Part shown: one piece after another, positions 13,554-17,359 of the stretch
How the letters are laid out: each line of letters begins with the position of its first letter
Position numbering within the stretch: position 1 is the first letter of the stretch
Assembly (NCBI GenBank): GCA_910586715.1
Contig: CAJUJG010000024.1
Coordinates: 33,279-50,637, forward strand
Direction of reading: 5' to 3'
Source of the DNA: an uncultured Lachnospiraceae bacterium
GTDB taxonomy: Bacteria; Bacillota; Clostridia; Lachnospirales; Lachnospiraceae
Length of the DNA: 17,359 nucleotides
Notes under the pieces: generated by a model
Told to the model about the DNA's origin: nothing
Seen by the model: only the letters and a program-made list of their open reading frames with translations
Database searches by the model: none
Translations under genes and position numbers: made by a program

Positions 13554-13895
13554 TCATGCCCACTCTTTCCAAATTTCCGGCTGATAACCGACCGTTGCCT
13601 GTTTTCCGTTCCTTACGACTGGGGTTTTCAGGACTTTCTGGTTTTCGAGTATTTTTTCGTCTTTATCCTCATCCGTGATATATTTTACCAGTGCAAGCGC
13701 GTCCTTGTCCTTGCAGTTTTCATCAAGAAGATTTCCAATGCCGCCCACAGCCTGTTTTACGCTTGCAAACTCGCCTCTGCTCATGCCCTTTTCCTTCATG
13801 TCAATAAACTGGTATTTAATGCCGCGTTCTTTAAAATACCTCATGGCTTTTTTTGTGTCGAAACACTTATTTGTCCCAAATATCTGTATATTCAT
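13554..13895 (-). CDS. ArsC/Spx family thioredoxin-fold protein
   Basis: The product has 113 residues, the usual size, with AGGTGG four bases before the ATG. The N-terminus MNIQIFGTNKCFDTKKA carries one active-site cysteine, Cys11, in a CxxTK-like motif without a second cysteine, followed by YFKERGIKYQFIDMKEKGMS and a late KTPVVRNGKQATVGY segment (beta strand and cis-proline loop). Family members are glutaredoxin-like arsenate reductases or Spx-type regulators. No ars genes are nearby, so arsenate reduction is not suggested by context; a redox or stress role is inference. It follows the SRAP gene after 41 bases, probably on the same transcript. Confidence 0.85.
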   Translation of the reverse strand: MNIQIFGTNKCFDTKKAMRYFKERGIKYQFIDMKEKGMSRGEFASVKQAVGGIGNLLDENCKDKDALALVKYITDEDKDEKILENQKVLKTPVVRNGKQATVGYQPEIWKEWA

Positions 13896-13936
13896 AATTC
13901 CACCTGTGCTTTCTGTTGCTTTGGATATTTTATATT

Positions 13937-14533
13937 TTAAGTCAAATCAAACAACGTGCGCTGTTCATACTCCGTTTCCCTGTCAAGCAGTATCGGTGCC
14001 TGCCGTAATAAATAATCCACTGCCGTATCATCAAGCAGCCAGTCCTTTATCTGTCCTTTTTCCAGTATAAGCGGCATACGGTCATGTATCTTTATCATGG
14101 ACACATTTGCCTGTGTCGTTATTATGATAAATCGTTCCCCGATATCTGTCAAATCATAAAACCCCGCCATAAAGACAGTATCCCTGTCTTTCCTGCGAAA
14201 TGTATTTTTTTCTTTGTTGCGGCTCCACTCATAGAAATATCCTGCCGGAATTACTGCCCTGCGGCGCCTGATGCCGCCCTCAAACATCTTCTTATCCAGT
14301 ACGGATTCCGCCCTTGCATTGATAATTATGCCGGAGCCATCCATTCTTGGATACCCCCACTTTATCCTTGTCAGCTTTATTCCGCCTGTGGCATTCCTTA
14401 TGATTACAGGGGCATCATCTGTCGGATATATGTCCCTGTTTCCCTGCATCCCCCGCAGGCGGGCATCTGTTTTTTCCACAATATCCAGGATTTCTTTCAT
14501 TGTATCATTGTCAAAATAGTATCTGCTGCACAT
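13937..14533 (-). CDS. SRAP domain protein (YedK/HMCES family)
   Basis: The product has 198 residues, with GAGGA seven bases before the ATG. All SRAP hallmarks are present: MCSRYYF with the catalytic Cys2 exposed after removal of Met1, WGYPRMDGSG, INARAES (71-77, Asn72 and Glu76), PAGYFYEW with Glu102, and the KIHDRMP motif with His150. SRAP proteins form a thiazolidine cross-link with abasic sites in single-stranded DNA and so shield them at forks. Such genes are often on mobile or accessory DNA and under SOS control; no LexA box was looked for in detail. It is 53 bases downstream of the GH25 gene and probably linked to the ArsC-like gene. Confidence 0.93.
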   Translation of the reverse strand: MCSRYYFDNDTMKEILDIVEKTDARLRGMQGNRDIYPTDDAPVIIRNATGGIKLTRIKWGYPRMDGSGIIINARAESVLDKKMFEGGIRRRRAVIPAGYFYEWSRNKEKNTFRRKDRDTVFMAGFYDLTDIGERFIIITTQANVSMIKIHDRMPLILEKGQIKDWLLDDTAVDYLLRQAPILLDRETEYEQRTLFDLT

Positions 14534-14586
14534 AAAATATTCCTCTATTCCTAACTTAACAGCTTGCTGAATTGTCTTTCATCTTA

Positions 14587-15330
14587 TTAAGGATAATTTC
14601 TGAACTCCTCCTCTGTCCCATGAAAGACATTAATATCTATATATTTTTCCTTCCCCTGATATCCTTTCAGGTATCCTTTGTTCGTGTACTGCCAAAAAGT
14701 CCAGTCCTTGCCATCCGACAGGCTAGGCGGTATATAGACATTCCTGATCCAGATATCACAGTCCCCATAAGCCCCGTCAAGATAAAGATAATAGGACTTT
14801 TCTGTGGCGTAAATAATAGGCTTCATGCCATAATATTTTGTTACTTTCTCAATAAAAACATCCAGTTCTCTCCTGACATCAGCCTGTGGGGGCGGATTCT
14901 GTCTTTTATCCCCATAGAATTCCAGGTCGATTACCGGCGGCAGCATTCCCTCAGAATTTTCTACCGTTTCAATAAAATTGTCCGCCTGTGTTCTGCCTTC
15001 ACTATCATAGCTGAAAAAATGATAGGCCCCCACTCGCAGCCCTGTCTTTTGGGCTTCGCTATAGTTATAGGCAAAATTGTCATCCACAAAAGTACTTCCT
15101 TCTGTAGCTTTGATAAATACAAAAGATATGTCCTGTGCCACCAGGGTTTTCCAGTCTATCACTCCCTGATAGGAGGATACATCCACTCCTTTTACAGGAT
15201 AGCGTGCTGCAAACAGTCGGTTAGGGACAATTTTTCCGGTCCACACCAACGCCGCAAGCAGACAAAGTGCAAGCATGACTGCAGTTGATACAATCAATGC
15301 AATTTTTTTCTTACTTGATTTCCCTCGCAT
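14587..15330 (-). CDS. Membrane-anchored GH25 lysozyme
   Basis: The product has 247 residues with a basic N-terminus (RGKSSKKK), one hydrophobic segment (about 10-31) that is a signal anchor, and a GH25 domain from about 46. Marks are KGVDVSSYQG with Asp50, FVFIKATEGS, GAYHFFSYDSEG, PPVIDLEFYGD with the Asp135/Glu137 pair, IIYATEKSYY and DWTFWQYTNKGYLKGYQG (in parts). GH25 enzymes cut the beta-1,4 bond after N-acetylmuramic acid. There is no wall-binding repeat and no holin beside it, so it looks like a host- or island-type muramidase, not a phage lysis gene. The start ATG has AGGA eight bases upstream, and a sigma-A promoter precedes it. Confidence 0.93.
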   Translation of the reverse strand: MRGKSSKKKIALIVSTAVMLALCLLAALVWTGKIVPNRLFAARYPVKGVDVSSYQGVIDWKTLVAQDISFVFIKATEGSTFVDDNFAYNYSEAQKTGLRVGAYHFFSYDSEGRTQADNFIETVENSEGMLPPVIDLEFYGDKRQNPPPQADVRRELDVFIEKVTKYYGMKPIIYATEKSYYLYLDGAYGDCDIWIRNVYIPPSLSDGKDWTFWQYTNKGYLKGYQGKEKYIDINVFHGTEEEFRNYP

Positions 15331-15360
15331 AATTGATTCCTGCCCCTTTCGCCTTGTTTC

Positions 15361-15389
15361 ATTATACTTCAGAACTGCATAATCTGCAA
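15361..15389 (-). promoter_or_regulatory. Sigma-A promoter of the GH25 gene
   Basis: On the minus strand TTGCAG (15384-15389) and TATAAT (15361-15366) are 17 bases apart, giving a leader of about 25 bases. Confidence 0.7.
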
Positions 15390-15415
15390 CGGCATGGTGA
15401 TTTCTAACAAAAATG

Positions 15416-15600
15416 GTAACTATTCAGAACAACCTATCCAAAGATGATATCCGAGTTGCCATTTAAGGCTTCTCGAATTGCGGTGAAAACATTGATTCCC
15501 TGCTTACGGGCGGTTCCGATATAACTCATAATGGTAAGATATTCCTTCATGAAACTAATTATAATATTCGTTTCATGCACTAATTCTGATTGGCACATTT
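15416..15600 (-). mobile_element. Remnant of an insertion sequence, transposase C-terminus
   Basis: The reading ending at 15434 closes with HETNIIISFMKEYLTIMSYI, GTARKQGINVFTAIREALNG and NSDIIFG. This resembles the C-terminal tail of an IS66-like transposase, a tentative match from memory. The next bases on the plus strand, GTAACTATTCAGAAC (15416-15430), could be the element's terminal repeat. The N-terminal half of the open frame is the end of a DUF2200 gene read in another frame, so the transposase begins near 15600. The gene is heavily truncated and inactive. Confidence 0.45.
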
Positions 15601-15611
15601 CCTGTGTTATT

Positions 15612-15818
15612 TCATTCCATGCATGTTTTTTGATTGAAAAAATCTCCATAAGCGACTGGTCTTTCAAGCATCCCTTCCAGTTCCGACCGGCTGCTTCCGG
15701 TAAGCCACCGGATTACCTCATCAACCTCCTGTCTTGTCCGCCCCTTTTTCTCCGCCTTGCTAACAAGCAGATAATAAACTTTTGAAAAATCCATCTGATA
15801 TATTTTTTCATTCCCCAT
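15612..15818 (-). pseudogene. DUF2200 protein gene, C-terminal part lost
   Basis: The reading from the ATG at 15818 (GGAGAG upstream) gives 68 residues: EKIYQMDFSKVYYLLVSKAE, KKGRTRQEVDEVIRWLTG and YGDFFNQKTCM match the N-terminal part of DUF2200, whose members have about 115 residues. The family continues with an R-x-LIKGVICGVRVEEI-type segment that is missing; the frame ends two codons after the last match, where the IS remnant starts. The function of DUF2200 is unknown. It follows the DUF1801 gene by 19 bases and was the last gene of a compact operon before the insertion. Confidence 0.8.
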
Positions 15819-15837
15819 AAAATTTATCTCTCCAATC

Positions 15838-16248
15838 CTACGGATGGTTCCCCGTCTCATAACACCATCTGGCAATATCGGAAATCAATTCCACTGGAAC
15901 CGTCCTGGTGTAGGGAAGCTGTATGGTCCCTTTGCTGATCTTGTATTCTTTCAGGTGCTCGGCAAACTCGCTGACAGCCTCCGGTCCCGGATACAGTCCG
16001 GCATGTTTTTTAAATCCGGCAAACTGGATAATGTTATGGTTCTTCCAGTAAGTCGGCATACTCCATGAAATCCGTTCCTCTGCTTCCGGCAGCGCTGCAC
16101 GTAACGCATCCCTTATTTCTTTCAGATACTGCTGTACCCCTTCCGGCTGTGCCGCGATATATTCCTCAATCGTTTCCGGCGCTTTTCCGCAGAAATGGCT
16201 CTGCTGCTGTTTCTTAAAAGTACGTCCGCACTTTGGACATATCCACAT
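15838..16248 (-). CDS. DUF1801 (YdhG-like) protein with an N-terminal zinc-finger-like motif
   Basis: The product has 136 residues; AGGAGG stands eight bases before the ATG. The start MWICPKCGRTFKKQQQSHFC offers Cys4, Cys7, His18 and Cys20 as a possible zinc site. The rest is the DUF1801 fold: TIEEYIAAQPEGVQQYLKEI, EERISWSMPTYW, NIIQFAGFKKHAGLYPGPEA and SKGTIQLPY. Some DUF1801 members are called frataxin-like iron chaperones, but the function is not established for this branch. The DUF1905 gene lies 17 bases upstream and the DUF2200 gene 19 bases downstream. Confidence 0.9.
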   Translation of the reverse strand: MWICPKCGRTFKKQQQSHFCGKAPETIEEYIAAQPEGVQQYLKEIRDALRAALPEAEERISWSMPTYWKNHNIIQFAGFKKHAGLYPGPEAVSEFAEHLKEYKISKGTIQLPYTRTVPVELISDIARWCYETGNHP

Positions 16249-16265
16249 TGTTTTTCCCTCCTGCT

Positions 16266-16553
16266 TTATTCCCGTTCCCGGACTGTCACCAAAATACGAT
16301 TCCCCGGCTGCTTCCCTATCCTGAAGCGAATGTCCTTACGCACGCCTATGATATAGCATATGCTCCCATCATCATTCCTTACTCCCATATTTACAATGCT
16401 GCCATCATATGGCTCCCCATCAAACGTGGCATGTACCTTCACCCGTCCCCGTCCAAACTCTTTCCTGACATCATAAGGAAATATAACATAAGCGCCGCCT
16501 GTTTCCCCGGCTTCATAGATTAAGGATTCATATTCATACACTTTACTGTCCAC
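16266..16553 (-). CDS. DUF1905 domain protein
   Basis: The conserved block YEYESLIYEAGETGGAYVIF, PYDVRKEFGRGRVKVHATFDG, EPYDGSIVNMGV and YIIGVRKDIRFRIGKQPG is a clear DUF1905 match over the whole length. The family is a small beta-barrel protein of unknown function, often joined to or beside YdeI/OmdA-type domains. The start is uncertain: an ATG at 16592 has no ribosome site and adds 13 residues outside the family pattern, whereas GTG at 16553 follows GGGG by eight bases and gives about the usual 95 residues. It leads the DUF1905-DUF1801-DUF2200 trio. Confidence 0.8.
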   Translation of the reverse strand: MDSKVYEYESLIYEAGETGGAYVIFPYDVRKEFGRGRVKVHATFDGEPYDGSIVNMGVRNDDGSICYIIGVRKDIRFRIGKQPGNRILVTVRERE

Positions 16554-16684
16554 TGCCTGCACCCCATCCGATCTGTTTTCTAAAACATGCAATCATACGA
16601 CGTGCCTTTTTTGCACCAGATTCTGCATCTGTACGCTTTTTTAGGTATCCGTTCTTTTACTCTGATTTTTATCATTATGTTTTC

Positions 16685-16810
16685 CTAAAATCTCAATTTG
16701 CTATCATTAACAGCATTGAGATTATAACACGAATCCGGCTGGTTCACAATTACATATGCCCCAAAATCATCGGATTCATCTATAAAAACGGTCAATATAT
16801 TTTCTGCCAT
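16685..16810 (-). pseudogene. N-terminal stub of a DUF3800 protein
   Basis: A 41-codon reading from the ATG at 16810 begins ENILTVFIDESDDFGAYVI. LTVFIDESGDFG is the signature start of DUF3800 proteins, which have RNase H-like folds with acidic residues in this motif. After about 20 residues the similarity ends and a stop follows, so only a fragment remains. A 9-base inverted repeat, AATCTCAAT (16689-16697) and ATTGAGATT (16715-16723), lies at its end. Confidence 0.5.
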
Positions 16811-17106
16811 AGACTCATCGTCTGATTTTCTCAAATTTCTATAATAAAATAACGTGAAATATAAAATTTCACCATCCTGATTTGTATGCCTGCTGATGCA
16901 GGCAGATGGGAGTTAGCGTGGAAATTCCCCACCGTTTGGCAGACCAAAGCCGGAGATTCCTTGTTAGAATAGTATTCGTACAGATGTTTGACATTTGTTT
17001 TAACTTCATATCGCAAAAATCCTTTATTTAAGCTAATTAGGGTATATTTTGTCAAAATTTTCACAATATTGCATGCGCTTTTGTACGCTTTGCGGTATAA
17101 TATACT
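16811..17106. other. Spacer with a cluster of small hairpins
   Basis: No complete gene is seen. Between 16887 and 16948 three stems follow each other: TGCCTGC/GCAGGCA with loop TGAT, GTGG/CCAC, and TTTGG/CCAAA with loop CAGA. The rest is AT-rich. This could be the end of a transposon or a repeat of the genome. It is upstream of the transposase fragment at the right edge. Confidence 0.4.
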
Positions 17107-17359
17107 ATGTATCACACAGAGAGACATTTCGCATGTATATCTCACTTACAGGAAATTCTGATAACAAAGATGTCTTACCGCCTGCTTGAGAAGAAAATCG
17201 GAAACAAATATACCTGTAACGAGATTCTAGGCACCCTTCGTTCCATGCGGGTAACACTTTTATCAAGGGAAAGCGGCTATATCCCATCTTACAAGAGAAC
17301 AGACCTGACGGATGATTTACACAAGGCATTTGGCTTTCATACGGATTATGAATTTATTT
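17107..17359 (+). pseudogene. 3' part of an IS1634-like (DDE) transposase gene, open at window edge
   Basis: The 84 codons read through the window end: HFACISHLQEIL, KMSYRLLEKKIGNKYTCNEI, ESGYIPSYKRTDLTDDLHKA and FGFHTDYEFI. This is the typical C-terminal stretch of IS1634-family and related DDE transposases. An in-frame TAA stands at 17098-17100, so the catalytic domain is missing upstream. The rest lies outside the window. It marks the right-hand region as insertion-rich. Confidence 0.65.

Noticed and set aside
14572..15288. 238-codon plus-strand open frame
   Set aside because: Antisense to the GH25 lysozyme gene, whose catalytic motifs are complete; the long frame is a composition effect.
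16831..17145. 104-codon minus-strand open frame
   Set aside because: It runs through the hairpin cluster and antisense to the transposase fragment; no ribosome site, and its sequence looks like a translated repeat.
11014..17359. Prophage interpretation of the right part
   Set aside because: There are no capsid, terminase, portal, tail or holin genes; the lysozyme is a membrane-anchored GH25 with its own promoter.

Overview
The window reads as a chromosomal segment of a low-to-mid GC Firmicute, most probably a flagellated Lachnospiraceae (Clostridia). The supporting signs are a YerC/TrpR-type repressor, a DUF1836 protein, an L-box lysine riboswitch ahead of dapA, a eukaryotic-type HisA, strong AGGAGG ribosome sites, sigma-A promoters with exact 17-bp spacers, and two sites that match the Bacillus sigma-D/FliA motility promoter. 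The family placement is an inference from gene content; there is no rRNA, tRNA or CRISPR array here.

Left and middle part (1-11080), core chromosome. An L,D-transpeptidase runs off the left edge. It is followed by a small unknown protein with its own sigma-D-like promoter, a DUF1836 protein, and yerC. yerC converges on a membrane-anchored, apparently catalytically dead LytM/M23 protein through a shared hairpin that holds both stop codons. Next comes a lysine unit on the minus strand: promoter, lysine riboswitch with terminator, dapA, dapB, then a hisA-type isomerase and possibly a 28-codon coupled ORF. Further right are a cobalamin adenosyltransferase gene, a tandem-OB single-stranded DNA-binding protein, and divergently the translational GTPase typA/bipA. 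Downstream of typA lies a second small Ser-rich protein behind a textbook sigma-D promoter, and then a SleC/SpoIID-like peptidoglycan lytic gene.

Right part (11014-17359), accessory. The SleC-like gene is cut inside its SpoIID-like domain. A large serine recombinase with a small partner gene sits exactly there, in the opposite orientation. The last dozen or so codons of the recombinase appear to be read antisense through host-gene sequence, so this junction looks like an attachment site (attL-like). Rightwards follow mostly minus-strand genes and debris: an Rpn-type nuclease fragment, an ArsC/Spx-like protein, an SRAP (YedK/HMCES) protein, an anchored GH25 lysozyme, an IS remnant that truncates a DUF2200 gene, a DUF1801 protein and a DUF1905 protein in a tight trio with it, a DUF3800 stub, a hairpin-rich stretch, and the 3' part of an IS1634-like transposase at the right edge. 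The other end of the inserted element and the missing half of the SleC-like gene are not visible in the window.

The most interesting points are the recombinase insertion into a cortex-lytic-type gene (comparable in logic to developmentally excised elements such as skin, although that is untested), the pair of orphan sigma-D-driven small proteins, and a histidine-type isomerase placed under a lysine riboswitch.
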